DNA from: Andreprevotia sp. IGB-42
GTDB lineage: Bacteria > Pseudomonadota > Gammaproteobacteria > Burkholderiales > Chitinibacteraceae
DNA length: 64,000 nucleotides
Assembly (NCBI RefSeq): GCF_009848685.1
Contig: NZ_WXTX01000001.1
Span: 248,001 to 312,000 of the forward strand
Reading direction: 5' to 3'
Positions 9,094 to 17,980 of the stretch are shown one piece after another; position 1 is the first letter of the stretch, and every line of letters begins with the position of its first letter. Both the position numbers and the translations under genes were made by a program. The notes beneath the pieces were generated by a model. It ran no database searches. It was given only the letters and a program-made list of their open reading frames with translations, and was not told the origin of the DNA.

Positions 9094-10068
9094 TCAGACC
9101 TGTGCTGCGGCGATGGCGGCCTTGGCTTCTTTCAGCGCCGTAGGTACTGCGGTACCGAATGCTTCGCCTTCCACGCTTTGCGAGCGGAAGCCATCCACGC
9201 CCACCGGCACATCACCGGTGATGGTAGTGCGGTAAAGCACGCGCTCCACATCCAGGTGATCCAGGTCTTGCGGTGCCAGGTGCGCGGTGGCGCGGTTGTC
9301 CCAGAAGGCGATATCGCCGTTGTTCCAGTGGAAGCGCACCGTGTACGCCGGGCGGGTGATCTGCTCGAAAAACAGCTCCAGCAGCTTGTCGCTCTCCGCC
9401 TGCGATACATCCAGGATGTGCGAGGTAAAGCCGGGGTTGACGAACAGTGCACGCTCGCCGGTTTCCGGGTGCACGCGCACCACCGGGTGAATGGAAACCA
9501 GCGGGTTATCGGCAAAGCGTTGCGCCAGCTTGCTGCCAGCCGGCAGCCGGTAACGGGCAGCAAAGCGGTGCTCGGCGCGCAAGGTATCGGCCAGCGCACG
9601 CAGTGGCGCAGACAAGCCCTCGTACGCAGCCACCAGGTTGGTCCACTGCGTATCACCCCCAAACGACGGCACATTCACCGCGCGCAGGATGGAGCCGGCC
9701 GGCGGGTTCACCACCGCGGTCACATCGGTATGCCAGCGGCTTTCATAGCTGGAGCGGCGCAGGCCGTTGCGCTTTTCATAGCGGCTGCGGTCGATGGGCA
9801 GCAACTGCGGGAAGCCATCGATCGGCTCATCCTCGTGCGGGTGCGCATAGGTCACTTCGCCAAAGCGGCCGGTAAACGCTACCTGTGCGGCGTGGTCGAT
9901 GTTCTGGCCACGGAAGAACACCACCTTCCACTTCAGCAACGCCTGGCGGATATCGTGGATGGCGGCGTCACTGACGGGGCCGGCGAGATTCACGCCGCCG
10001 ATTTCAGCGCCGATATGGCCAGCCAGTTGGGTAACGGTAACGCCAGAACCATGGATAACGGTTGTCAT
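9094..10068 (-). CDS. TauD/TfdA-family alpha-ketoglutarate-dependent dioxygenase (copy 2)
   Basis: Second Fe(II)/2-oxoglutarate dioxygenase, 324 aa. Facial triad: WHTD (His113, Asp115) and RATAHLAP (His263); ERVLYRTTI carries the 2-oxoglutarate arginine. The ATG at 10068 has AAGGAA upstream. It follows the amidohydrolase by 110 bases in the same direction, forming a two-gene unit with a sigma-54 promoter. Compared with copy 1 it has a longer loop before the HxD motif (residues 80-110), suggesting a different, perhaps bulkier sulfonate or sulfate ester. The tail KEAKAAIAAAQV is Ala/Lys-rich. Confidence 0.9.
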   Translation of the reverse strand: MTTVIHGSGVTVTQLAGHIGAEIGGVNLAGPVSDAAIHDIRQALLKWKVVFFRGQNIDHAAQVAFTGRFGEVTYAHPHEDEPIDGFPQLLPIDRSRYEKRNGLRRSSYESRWHTDVTAVVNPPAGSILRAVNVPSFGGDTQWTNLVAAYEGLSAPLRALADTLRAEHRFAARYRLPAGSKLAQRFADNPLVSIHPVVRVHPETGERALFVNPGFTSHILDVSQAESDKLLELFFEQITRPAYTVRFHWNNGDIAFWDNRATAHLAPQDLDHLDVERVLYRTTITGDVPVGVDGFRSQSVEGEAFGTAVPTALKEAKAAIAAAQV

Positions 10069-10178
10069 GATGCAATTCCTTTATTTGAACAGTGCCGGCC
10101 AGCGGGTGCATTACCCGCGTCGAGCCAGCCATCACGGAGCCCACCCGGCCGCCCGGCCAGGTGGTGCGTTGCTGCAAC

Positions 10179-11696
10179 TTATTGCTGGCCTTTGGCCTTG
10201 AGCTTGGCTTCCACCTCGGTACCCTTGAAGAAATCGGCGTTGGCCTCGGTGTAGAGCTTGTACGGGTTGCTGAATACCAGCGATTTGAAGTCCGCTTCGG
10301 AAATCACACCCTCTTCCACCAGATCCCAGCTTTCCGCCAATGCCTCGGTCAGGTCCGGCACATCCCAGTGGCCCACGTCGGACGAATAGATGGCATTGAT
10401 CTTCACGCCCAGCGGGTTGGCCTTGTCGTTGAACGCATGCGCCACCGTGCGGTCGTCCGCTTCGGAGCCGAAGAAGAAGTTGTCTACCCAGCGCGATTTG
10501 ATGTCTTCCGGGCTTTGGATGCCGGCAGCGGCAAAATCGTTCTGCTGATCCGGGCTGGGCTGGCTGGCATCGGCGGTGTAGCGCTTGCCCAGCGTATCGG
10601 CCACCAGCGTTTGCGGGTCCAGCGAGCGGGGGGTGACCAGATCCTTGCCGTACTGCTCGAACAGGCGCACCAGCAGGTCCGGGTCCAGCGCGGCCGGGTC
10701 GTAGTTGCGCAGGCCCTCGGGGCCGCGTTTCTCCCAGCGGTCCACCAGGTGGGTAAATACGCGTGCCCCCCAGTCCGCACCGCCTTCCAGCAAGCCGAAG
10801 CGCAGCTTGGGAAAGCGCCGCGTCACGCCGCCAAAGAACAGCGCCTTGGCAAAGGCCTCGGATGCATCGGCAAAATGGCCGATATGGTTGTACATGTAGT
10901 TGCTGGTGGAGTTGCGCCCCACCCAGCCCTGGCTGCCGTAATGCGTGGTGATGGGCACGCCCAGCTCCACCGCCTTGGCCCAGAACGGGTCGTAATCGTG
11001 TTCGCTATCGATGCCGTAAAAATCCACATACGATGCGTACTTGGCGATTTTCTTGAAGTCTTCCGGCGAAAACTGATCCTGCACCGCCTTGATCGGCCGG
11101 CGCACGCCGCCGGAGATATTGATCACCTTGAGCCCCAGCGTGTTGATGGCGAACTCCAGCTCTTCGATGCCTTCCTGCGGGTCATGCAGCGGAATGCCGG
11201 CTACCGGCGTCAGCCGGTCGCTGTATTTGCGGTACAGGTCGGCGTGGTAATGGTTCACCGCACGGTGCAGCGCGCGGCGCGCATCGTCATCCTTGGCAGC
11301 CAGCGGCGACAGCACGTTGTTGGGAAACAGGATCGAGTAATCGGAGCCCTGCTCATCCTGGCGCTCGTACAAAAGCTCTGGCAGGTGGTAGGTAGCCACG
11401 TCGAGCGTATTGCTGGTTACGCGCGCCCACCACGGGTTGCGGCGGGTGCGGTGGTAGTGGCGCTCTTCGGGGGTTTGCTGATACCAGTCGAGGCCATTGC
11501 TCTCGCTGCGGCTGCGCTCGTTTCCGGCGCGGCGGAATTCGTCCACCAGCTTGGCGCCACCGTACTGCGCCACGTAATCCTCGATGGCCGGGGTGTAATC
11601 ATTGGAGTGGACGTCGGTATCGATTACCGGGAAATCAAGTTTGGCTTTGACATCTGCAGAGCGTGAAACACGGTTGTGTGGCAAACGGGCAGTCAT
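10179..11696 (-). CDS. Amidohydrolase family protein (amidohydrolase 2/ACMSD-like)
   Basis: Metal-dependent hydrolase or decarboxylase of 505 aa with a TIM-barrel fold. The N-terminal metal motif is DTDVH (Asp28, His30). THYG and SSDVGHWD further on match the metal and catalytic positions of the amidohydrolase-2 family. The start at 11696 has CCAGGAG upstream; the frame runs open to 11735 without one. It is the first gene of a unit with tauD-like copy 2 and carries a sigma-54-type promoter 72 bases upstream. Relatives are often seen beside sulfur-starvation oxygenases, but I do not recognise the reaction. Confidence 0.82.
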   Translation of the reverse strand: MTARLPHNRVSRSADVKAKLDFPVIDTDVHSNDYTPAIEDYVAQYGGAKLVDEFRRAGNERSRSESNGLDWYQQTPEERHYHRTRRNPWWARVTSNTLDVATYHLPELLYERQDEQGSDYSILFPNNVLSPLAAKDDDARRALHRAVNHYHADLYRKYSDRLTPVAGIPLHDPQEGIEELEFAINTLGLKVINISGGVRRPIKAVQDQFSPEDFKKIAKYASYVDFYGIDSEHDYDPFWAKAVELGVPITTHYGSQGWVGRNSTSNYMYNHIGHFADASEAFAKALFFGGVTRRFPKLRFGLLEGGADWGARVFTHLVDRWEKRGPEGLRNYDPAALDPDLLVRLFEQYGKDLVTPRSLDPQTLVADTLGKRYTADASQPSPDQQNDFAAAGIQSPEDIKSRWVDNFFFGSEADDRTVAHAFNDKANPLGVKINAIYSSDVGHWDVPDLTEALAESWDLVEEGVISEADFKSLVFSNPYKLYTEANADFFKGTEVEAKLKAKGQQ

Positions 11697-12049
11697 GGCT
11701 AACTCCTGGGGCAAACACAGAGATAGCTGGCGCAAATCACACTTACACCAGCGGCAATGTGGATGTATGCAGAAACCATGCCATGCGCCAAGCGGCTGAT
11801 CTGGCTGGGATTTTCAGCCGGGCTGCCGCATTTGCAACGCACGTCACTGCAACTTGCACCGATTGCAGCATCTCCGTTGCAGCACACCGCACTGCGCCAT
11901 CAGCCGCCACGTGGCTCAATGCCATTGATGGGCTGCTTGCCAGCTGGAATACCTATTGCTCCAGCTTTATCCGCACGCCGGGGCTTGAAACATTGCCACG
12001 GCACACTCACGTCTGCCTGCAGACACCCGTCCACCAGAAGGAAAGCACC
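11697..12049. other. Divergent intergenic region, amidohydrolase and glutathione peroxidase
   Basis: 353 bases without a gene. It holds the sigma-54 box of the amidohydrolase (11768-11783) and repeated TTGCAAC/CTGCAAC-type words at 11832-11885 that could be activator sites. The promoter of the peroxidase gene must lie at its right end. Confidence 0.4.
11768..11783 (-). promoter_or_regulatory. Sigma-54-type promoter of the amidohydrolase unit
   Basis: The minus strand reads TGGCATGGTTTCTGCA: GG at -24 and GC at -12 with the canonical spacing and one change (C for T) in the -12 element. It is the weakest of the seven boxes. Confidence 0.6.
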
Positions 12050-12598
12050 ATGAGCCAGAATATCCAGTCCATCCCGGTCAAGAAAATCGACGGCAGCCCC
12101 GCTACGCTGCAAAACTATCAAGGCAAAGTGCTGCTGGTGGTGAACGTGGCATCGCAATGCGGGCTGACCAAGCAGTACGCGGGGCTGGAACAGCTGTACC
12201 GCGACAAGAAAGCCGAAGGCTTTGAAGTGCTTGGCTTCCCGGCCAACAACTTCAAGCAGCAGGAACCGGGCAGCAATGAAGAAATCGCCAGTTTCTGCAG
12301 CACCGAATACGATGTCACCTTCCCGCTGTTCGAAAAGATTTCCGTATCCGGCGCAGACCAGCATCCGTTGTACGCGGCGCTGACCGATGCACAACCGAAC
12401 GCGCTCGACACCGCAGCATTCCGTGAAAAACTGGCCGGCAAGGGCCTGGCGCCGGACAACGAAAAAGACGTATTGTGGAATTTCGAGAAATTCCTGATCG
12501 ACCGCAACGGCAAGGTCGTCGGCCGTTTCTCGCCGGATATCGTGGCGGACGACAGCCGCCTGCTGCAGGCAGTGGAAGCCGAACTGGCCAAGCACTGA
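12050..12598 (+). CDS. Glutathione peroxidase
   Basis: Thiol peroxidase of 182 aa (BtuE/GPx family) that reduces hydroperoxides. The catalytic tetrad is visible: Cys37 in NVASQCGLTKQY, Gln70 in NNFKQQEPGSNEEI, Trp143-Asn144 in WNFEKF. A second cysteine (Cys83, SFCSTEY) could be the resolving residue of thioredoxin-type enzymes. The start is the ATG at 12050, preceded by AGAAGGAA. A strong terminator follows. Confidence 0.93.
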   Translation: MSQNIQSIPVKKIDGSPATLQNYQGKVLLVVNVASQCGLTKQYAGLEQLYRDKKAEGFEVLGFPANNFKQQEPGSNEEIASFCSTEYDVTFPLFEKISVSGADQHPLYAALTDAQPNALDTAAFREKLAGKGLAPDNEKDVLWNFEKFLIDRNGKVVGRFSPDIVADDSRLLQAVEAELAKH

Positions 12599-12647
12599 TT
12601 CCGGCCTGCAGCGCACCTGCGCTGTAGCCAGATCAGGTAGCCAAGGA

Positions 12648-12674
12648 AAAGGCGCAGCAAAGCTGCGCCTTTTT
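12648..12674. terminator. Bidirectional rho-independent terminator
   Basis: GGCGCAGC, AAA, GCTGCGCC, flanked by an A run on the left and TTTTT on the right. It serves the peroxidase gene (plus) and could serve ssuA-like copy 1 (minus), which ends at 12724. Confidence 0.8.
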
Positions 12675-12723
12675 CATTGCCGGCCGGCAGATCACCGGCG
12701 GCCGGGTTTGCAGAATGCAGCGA

Positions 12724-13818
12724 TCAACCCGCCTTGCCGAGCACCTTGCCATTGGCATCGAACTGCGGCCAGTAACCTTCCAGCTTCAAATCCTTCAGGG
12801 CGGCATCCAGGTAGCTACGGTCTATCCACGCATCCACATTCACCGACTTGCGGATCAGCTTGTACTTGTATGCATCGGCGGCGGATTGCCGTGCCCGTGC
12901 CACGATGAACGGATCGAACACCGGCGACAAGCGCTGCGCCAGCGGGATATCCTTGTACTCTTCGCGGTACACCGGTTCCGGGATGGCACCGGCAGCGCCC
13001 CACAGCTTGAATACTTCATCGCGGTTGGCATCGTCGCTGGCCCACCGCGCCGCACGCACCAGCGCTTTCACCACGCGTTTCGATGCATCCGGGTAGGCGC
13101 TGGCAAATTTCTGGTTCACCAGCACATAGCCTTGCGACGTAGCCGCCGGAAGATCACGCGTGGTATAGATGATACGGGCCTTGCCCTCGTTCTGCAGCCG
13201 CACGAAATCGAGCGTGGCAAACACCGCGTCCACATCGCCGCCCAGGAAGGCCGCCTTGGCGGTGGCCGGCTCCATATTGACGATCTTCACATCCCGCTCG
13301 TTCAGGCCAGCCCCCGCCAGGATACGGTTCACTGCCAGCTGCGTGGCCGTGCCCTTGTTGAAGGCGATACGCTTGCCACGCAGATCGGCAATGGTCTTGA
13401 TGCTGCTGCCCGGCGGCACCGCCACGAAGATGTTGGCACGCGTACCGGTCACCAGCACCAGCCGAGTATCGAGCCCCACCGAACGGCCGATGGTGGCCGG
13501 CAGATCACCCAAGGTGGTGAAATCGAGCTGGTTGTTGGAAATGGCCTCGTTCACCGCCGGGCCCTGCCCCTTGAAGAACACCCATTCCACCTTGATGCCA
13601 TCCTTGGCGAACTCGTTTTCCACCTCGTGATGTACCTGCGCAACCGATGTCCAGCCGCCCACCGAACGTGGCGGGTTACCCACGCCGGCACTGGAAACAC
13701 CAATGCGGATCACCCCCGGCTGGGCAGCGGCCACCGCCAGCGTGGGCAATGCAGCCAACGCGGCAAACAACACGACGCGCACGGCACCCTGGCCCGCGCG
13801 CAACAAGCGTAACGACAT
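12724..13818 (-). CDS. SsuA-like aliphatic sulfonate-binding protein (copy 1)
   Basis: Periplasmic solute-binding protein of 364 aa for sulfonate-type compounds. A signal peptide (about residues 1-31) is followed by IRIGVSSAGVGNPPR, EWVFFKGQGPAVNEAISN and GRSVGLDTRLVLV, then the domain-2 motif ADLRGKRIAFNKGTATQL. These signatures are shared with copies 2 and 3. It follows the monooxygenase at 13977-15362 in the same unit (158-base gap). No ssuB (ATPase) or ssuC (permease) gene lies anywhere in the window, so its transporter must be encoded elsewhere. Confidence 0.88.
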   Translation of the reverse strand: MSLRLLRAGQGAVRVVLFAALAALPTLAVAAAQPGVIRIGVSSAGVGNPPRSVGGWTSVAQVHHEVENEFAKDGIKVEWVFFKGQGPAVNEAISNNQLDFTTLGDLPATIGRSVGLDTRLVLVTGTRANIFVAVPPGSSIKTIADLRGKRIAFNKGTATQLAVNRILAGAGLNERDVKIVNMEPATAKAAFLGGDVDAVFATLDFVRLQNEGKARIIYTTRDLPAATSQGYVLVNQKFASAYPDASKRVVKALVRAARWASDDANRDEVFKLWGAAGAIPEPVYREEYKDIPLAQRLSPVFDPFIVARARQSAADAYKYKLIRKSVNVDAWIDRSYLDAALKDLKLEGYWPQFDANGKVLGKAG

Positions 13819-13976
13819 GATTCTTTCCTTTGGGCGCGCGCGATTTCAATTACCGCACGGCGCCAGATGATGAGGTTGAGGAGGTATCAGCTTGATGGGG
13901 GTGATGGCCTGCGCGAGGCCGCAGCCATGCACAGTCGGCATTGCACCCGCCCCATCGATCAGGTCAAGCCAGCCAG

Positions 13977-15362
13977 TCAGGCTGTCTCTGCGGCCGGCTC
14001 CGGCGCGCGTTCCGACGGGGCTGCAGACGCATGCGTAAAGCGGTTCTGTGGCCGCGCCAGCCCCAGGTTCTCGCGCAGCGTGTTGCCCTCGTACTCGGTG
14101 CGGAACAGGCCACGGCGCTGCAGTTCGGGGATCACCAGGTCGACAAAATCATCCAGCCCGCCCGGCAACCACGGCGGCATCACGTTGAAGCCGTCTGCGG
14201 CGCCGTTTTCAAACCAGCTTTGCAACTGGTCGGCGATCTGCTGCACCGAACCGACGATGGTCCAGTGGCCGCGCGCACCGGCAATCCACAGGTAGAGCTG
14301 GCGGATGGTGAAGTTGTGCTTGCGCGCGATATCCAGCATCAGCGCCTGGCGGCTCTTCATGCCCTCGGTTTCCGGCAACGCCGGTACCGGGCCATCGAGC
14401 GGGTATTGCGCCAGATCCACACCACCACTCAGGCCGGACAGCAGATTCAAGCCCACTTCGGGCAGGATCAGATCCTGCAATTCCTGATATTTCTGCTGCG
14501 CTTCTTCCTCGGTGCGCCCCACCACCGGGAACACCCCAGGCATGATCTTGAGCTGATCCGCCGTGCGTCCGTATTTACCCAGGCGGCCCTTCACATCCGC
14601 ATAGAACGCCTGCGCCTCTTCCAGCGTCTGCTGCGCGGTGAAGATCACTTCGGCGGTTTCCGCTGCCAGCTCCTTGCCTGCTTCGGATGACCCCGCCTGC
14701 ACGATCACCGGGTAGCCCTGCGGCGGGCGTGGCACATTCAGCGGGCCGCGCACCGAGAAGAACTCGCCTTCATGGTTCAGCTCGTGCCGGCGCGCCGGTT
14801 CGTAGAATTGGCCGCTTTCCTTGTTGCGCACGAAGGCATCATCATCCCAGCTGTCCCAAAGCCCTTTCACCACATCGACAAACTCATGCGCACGCTGGTA
14901 GCGGTTGGCATGCTCGGGATGCTTGTCGAGACCGAAGTTGGCAGCAGCAGCGGGCGAGCCCGTCGTCACCACGTTCCAGCCGGCACGGCCGGCAGAGATG
15001 TGATCGAGCGACGCAAACTTGCGCGCCAGGATATACGGGTCTTCATAGGTGGTGCTGGCGGTGGCAATGAAGCCGATATGCTCGGTCACCACGGACAATG
15101 CGGAGAACAAGGTCACCGGCTCGAAGCTGCCACCCCACGCGTTCTTGCCTTGCGGGCCACCATTGCCGATGCCTGCCGCCAGACCATCGGCCAGGAATAC
15201 CGCATCGAACAGGCCGCGTTCGGCCGTTTGCGTAACGCGGATGAAGTGCTTGAGGTTGATATTGCCATCGGCCTGCGCATCCGGGTGGCGCCAGGCAGCC
15301 ACGTGATGACCGGCACCGGGGATGAACGCGCCAAGGCGCAATTTGGGTTTGGAATTACTCAT
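13977..15362 (-). CDS. FMN-dependent monooxygenase, NtaA/SnaA/DszA family (copy 1)
   Basis: Luciferase-like flavin monooxygenase of 461 aa. It starts LRLGAFIPGAGHHVAAWRHP and contains DHISAGRAGWNVVTTGS and FVDVVKGLWDSWDDDAF, hallmarks of the NtaA/SnaA/SoxA/DszA family. Such enzymes use FMNH2 from a separate reductase to oxidise sulfones, sulfonates or aminopolycarboxylates. It is the first gene of a unit with ssuA-like copy 1 and has a sigma-54 box 51 bases upstream, which points to an organosulfur substrate. It closely resembles copies 2 and 3 over the whole length. No obvious flavin reductase is adjacent. Confidence 0.9.
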   Translation of the reverse strand: MSNSKPKLRLGAFIPGAGHHVAAWRHPDAQADGNINLKHFIRVTQTAERGLFDAVFLADGLAAGIGNGGPQGKNAWGGSFEPVTLFSALSVVTEHIGFIATASTTYEDPYILARKFASLDHISAGRAGWNVVTTGSPAAAANFGLDKHPEHANRYQRAHEFVDVVKGLWDSWDDDAFVRNKESGQFYEPARRHELNHEGEFFSVRGPLNVPRPPQGYPVIVQAGSSEAGKELAAETAEVIFTAQQTLEEAQAFYADVKGRLGKYGRTADQLKIMPGVFPVVGRTEEEAQQKYQELQDLILPEVGLNLLSGLSGGVDLAQYPLDGPVPALPETEGMKSRQALMLDIARKHNFTIRQLYLWIAGARGHWTIVGSVQQIADQLQSWFENGAADGFNVMPPWLPGGLDDFVDLVIPELQRRGLFRTEYEGNTLRENLGLARPQNRFTHASAAPSERAPEPAAETA

Positions 15363-15412
15363 GGTTCAGCTCTGACTCATTCATCGGCCACGCGGCCATC
15401 AACGATGAATTG

Positions 15413-15428
15413 AGCAAGAGCCATGCCA
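15413..15428 (-). promoter_or_regulatory. Sigma-54 promoter of monooxygenase copy 1 / ssuA-like copy 1 unit
   Basis: The minus strand reads TGGCATGGCTCTTGCT, one change from the consensus -24 element and an exact -12 element. Confidence 0.75.
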
Positions 15429-15552
15429 TGCTCCAGGCAAAGCCCAAACCGCAACAAAGCGCGCAATACCCGGCGCTTTTGCACCAATCTGCCCAGCCCG
15501 TCCGCACAAGCTGTTGATTTTCGCACAGCAGCCGCAAGCGCCTGTTGCCAGA

Positions 15553-16641
15553 TCAGGCCTTGCCGATCTGGTTCCCGTTCGCGTCGTACTTCGGCCAGTA
15601 ATTTTCCAGCTTCAGTTCTTTCAGCGCTGCATCCAGATAGCGGCTGTCTATCCACTGGTCGACATCGAACTTCTTGCGGATCAGCTTGAAGCGGTATGCA
15701 TCCTCCACCGCCTGCTTATCCCGCGCCACGATGAACGGATCAAACTGCGGTGACTGACGCTGCCGCAGCGATACCCCCTGGTATTCTTCCTGGTACATCG
15801 CCTCGGTGATACTGCCGGCAGACGCCCACAGCTTGAACGCGGTATCGCGGTTCTGCTCTTCGGATACCCAGTGCGCGGCGCGTGCCAGCACCTTCACCAC
15901 ACGCTTGGTGGCTTCCGGATAGGCCTGCGCAAACGGCTGCACCACCAGCAGGTGCGATGGCGTGGTTGCAGTAGGCATCTGCTTGCTGGAAAACACCAGC
16001 CTGGCGAGGCCCTGATCGCGGTAACGCAGCAGGCCGATGCCGCCAAAAATCGCATCCAGATCACCGGATTTGAACGCCGCCAATGAGGCCGCCGGGTCCA
16101 GGTTCACCACGCGCACATCGCGCTCGCTCAGGCCGGCCGTGGCCAGGATGCGGTTTACCGCCAACTGCGTGGCGGTGCCCTTGTGAAAGGCAATGCGCTT
16201 GCCGCGCAAATCCGCCACCGAGTTGATGCCCGCATCCGGCCGGGCTGCCAGGTAGATGGTGGCACGGCTACCCGCCACCAGCACCAGCCGCGTATCCAGC
16301 CCCACCGAGCGCCCCACCACCGCCGGCAAGTCGCCCTGCAATGCAAAATCGAGCTGCTTGTTGGACAGTGCCTCATTCACCGCCGGGCCTTCGCCCTTGA
16401 AGAACACCCACTCGATTTGCGTGCCGTCTTTCTCGAACTCTTTTTCCAGTTCCCGATTGGCCTGTACCTGCGCCAGTGCACCGGCGGTAATGCGTGGCGG
16501 CTGGCCTACGCCCGCGGTGGCAATGCCGATGCGGATCAATTTCGGATTGGGGGTAGCAGCCGGGCTGTTCGCAGCGAGTGCCAGCCCCAGCAAGATCACC
16601 AGCAGCAGGGCCGGCAAGGTCAATAACAGGCGTGGATGCAC
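15553..16641 (-). CDS. SsuA-like aliphatic sulfonate-binding protein (copy 2)
   Basis: Solute-binding protein of 362 aa with signal peptide (about residues 1-27), IRIGIATAGVGQPPR, EWVFFKGEGPAVNEALSN, GRSVGLDTRLVLV and the domain-2 motif GKRIAFHKGTATQLAVN. The latter differs from copy 1 mainly by His for Asn, near the ligand cleft. It lies 22 bases downstream of copy 3 and is surely co-transcribed. The pair encodes two binding proteins in a row with no permease or ATPase gene, which suggests different ligands sharing one distant transporter. Confidence 0.88.
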   Translation of the reverse strand: MHPRLLLTLPALLLVILLGLALAANSPAATPNPKLIRIGIATAGVGQPPRITAGALAQVQANRELEKEFEKDGTQIEWVFFKGEGPAVNEALSNKQLDFALQGDLPAVVGRSVGLDTRLVLVAGSRATIYLAARPDAGINSVADLRGKRIAFHKGTATQLAVNRILATAGLSERDVRVVNLDPAASLAAFKSGDLDAIFGGIGLLRYRDQGLARLVFSSKQMPTATTPSHLLVVQPFAQAYPEATKRVVKVLARAAHWVSEEQNRDTAFKLWASAGSITEAMYQEEYQGVSLRQRQSPQFDPFIVARDKQAVEDAYRFKLIRKKFDVDQWIDSRYLDAALKELKLENYWPKYDANGNQIGKA

Positions 16642-16663
16642 AGTCAGTCTCCTGTGGGTGCGG

Positions 16664-17761
16664 TCAGCGCTGGGCCAGCACGGTGCCGGCGGCGTTGTAA
16701 CGGGGCCAGAAGTGCTCCAGTTGCAGCTCCTTCAGCGCAGCATCCAGATAGCTGCGGTCCACCCATGCATCCACATCGAATTTCTTGCGGATCAGCTTGA
16801 AGCGGTATGCGTCCTCCACCGATTGCTTGTCGCGCGCCAATGCAAACGGGTCGAACAATGGCGACAGGCGCTGGCTCAGCGGCACGCCCTGCAGTTCCTC
16901 GCGATACATCGCCTCGGTAATGCCGCCCACCGACCACAGCCGGATCACCTCATCGCGGTTTTTCTCGTCCGAGCCCCACGCCGCCGAGCGCACGATGGCC
17001 TTGACCACACGCCGCACCAGCTCCGGGTTGGCACGGGCAAAAGGCTGGTAAACCAGCACATGGCCCTGGCCGGTTTGTACCGGCGCCTTGCGGGTATCGT
17101 AGATCACGCGGGCATTGCCCGAATCACGGTGCTTGAGCAGGCTGATGCCGCCGAAAATCGCGTCGATATCCCCGCCCAGAAAGGCCGCCTGTGCTGCGCC
17201 CGGTTCCAGGTTCACCACGCGGATATCCCGCTCCGCCAAGCCGACGGAATCGAGGATGCGGTTGGCAGAGAGCTGCCCCTGCGTACCCTTGTTGAAAGAC
17301 ACCCGCTTGCCGCGCAGGTCTTTGAGCGATCTGGCCGGCGAATCGGGCGGCACCAGGATATAGCTGTTGGCGCGTCCGCCATTGGTGAGAATGATGCGTG
17401 TATCCAGCCCAACTGACCGGCCGATGATGGATGGCAGATCACCTTGCGTGGCGATATCCACCTGCTGGTTGGATATCGCCTCGTTCAGCGCCGGGCCCTG
17501 CCCCTTGAAATAGATCCATTCGATGCGGATGCCGTCGCGCTCGAATTCCTTCTCGATTTCCTTGCGTGCCTGGGTAATGGCCAGCGCACCGCCCTGGATA
17601 CGCGGCGGGTTGCCTACCCCGGCATTGGATACACCAAAGCGGATCACTTTCACCTGATTGGCGGCGAGCGTCGCCGCGCTTGTTGCAATCAACCCGGCTA
17701 CCAGCACAACCATCTGTACGGAACGGCCAGACCGCCCCACCCATTGCCTGAAAACCTGCAT
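16664..17761 (-). CDS. SsuA-like aliphatic sulfonate-binding protein (copy 3)
   Basis: Solute-binding protein of 365 aa, first gene of the copy 3-copy 2 unit. The signal peptide spans about residues 1-34; then VIRFGVSNAGVGNPPR, EWIYFKGQGPALNEAISN, GRSVGLDTRIILT and GKRVSFNKGTQGQLSAN. I placed the start at the ATG at 17761, which has AGGGAG about 10 bases upstream; the open frame reaches 17809 with a poor N-terminus. It is the most divergent of the three copies in the linker (TNGGRANSYILVPPD). A textbook sigma-54 promoter lies 77 bases upstream. Confidence 0.88.
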   Translation of the reverse strand: MQVFRQWVGRSGRSVQMVVLVAGLIATSAATLAANQVKVIRFGVSNAGVGNPPRIQGGALAITQARKEIEKEFERDGIRIEWIYFKGQGPALNEAISNQQVDIATQGDLPSIIGRSVGLDTRIILTNGGRANSYILVPPDSPARSLKDLRGKRVSFNKGTQGQLSANRILDSVGLAERDIRVVNLEPGAAQAAFLGGDIDAIFGGISLLKHRDSGNARVIYDTRKAPVQTGQGHVLVYQPFARANPELVRRVVKAIVRSAAWGSDEKNRDEVIRLWSVGGITEAMYREELQGVPLSQRLSPLFDPFALARDKQSVEDAYRFKLIRKKFDVDAWVDRSYLDAALKELQLEHFWPRYNAAGTVLAQR

Positions 17762-17837
17762 ACGCTGTTGCTCCCTGTTGCATGCTTCACCCCGGTTGCG
17801 ACATCGCAAACAACGGGATCAAGCCCATCAACAGAAG

Positions 17838-17853
17838 AGCAAGCGCCGTGCCA
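17838..17853 (-). promoter_or_regulatory. Sigma-54 promoter of the ssuA-like copy 3-copy 2 unit
   Basis: The minus strand reads TGGCACGGCGCTTGCT preceded by C, a full match to YTGGCACGRNNNTTGCW. Confidence 0.85.
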
Positions 17854-17980
17854 GCCTGCAAGCCAATAAAATCGGCAAAAATCAATTCAAAATGCAGGAT
17901 ATGCAGCAACCATGCATGCATCTTGTTCAATTCAGCACTACGCCTATCAAAGCAGCAAATAGCCTTGCCGCAATACTGGC

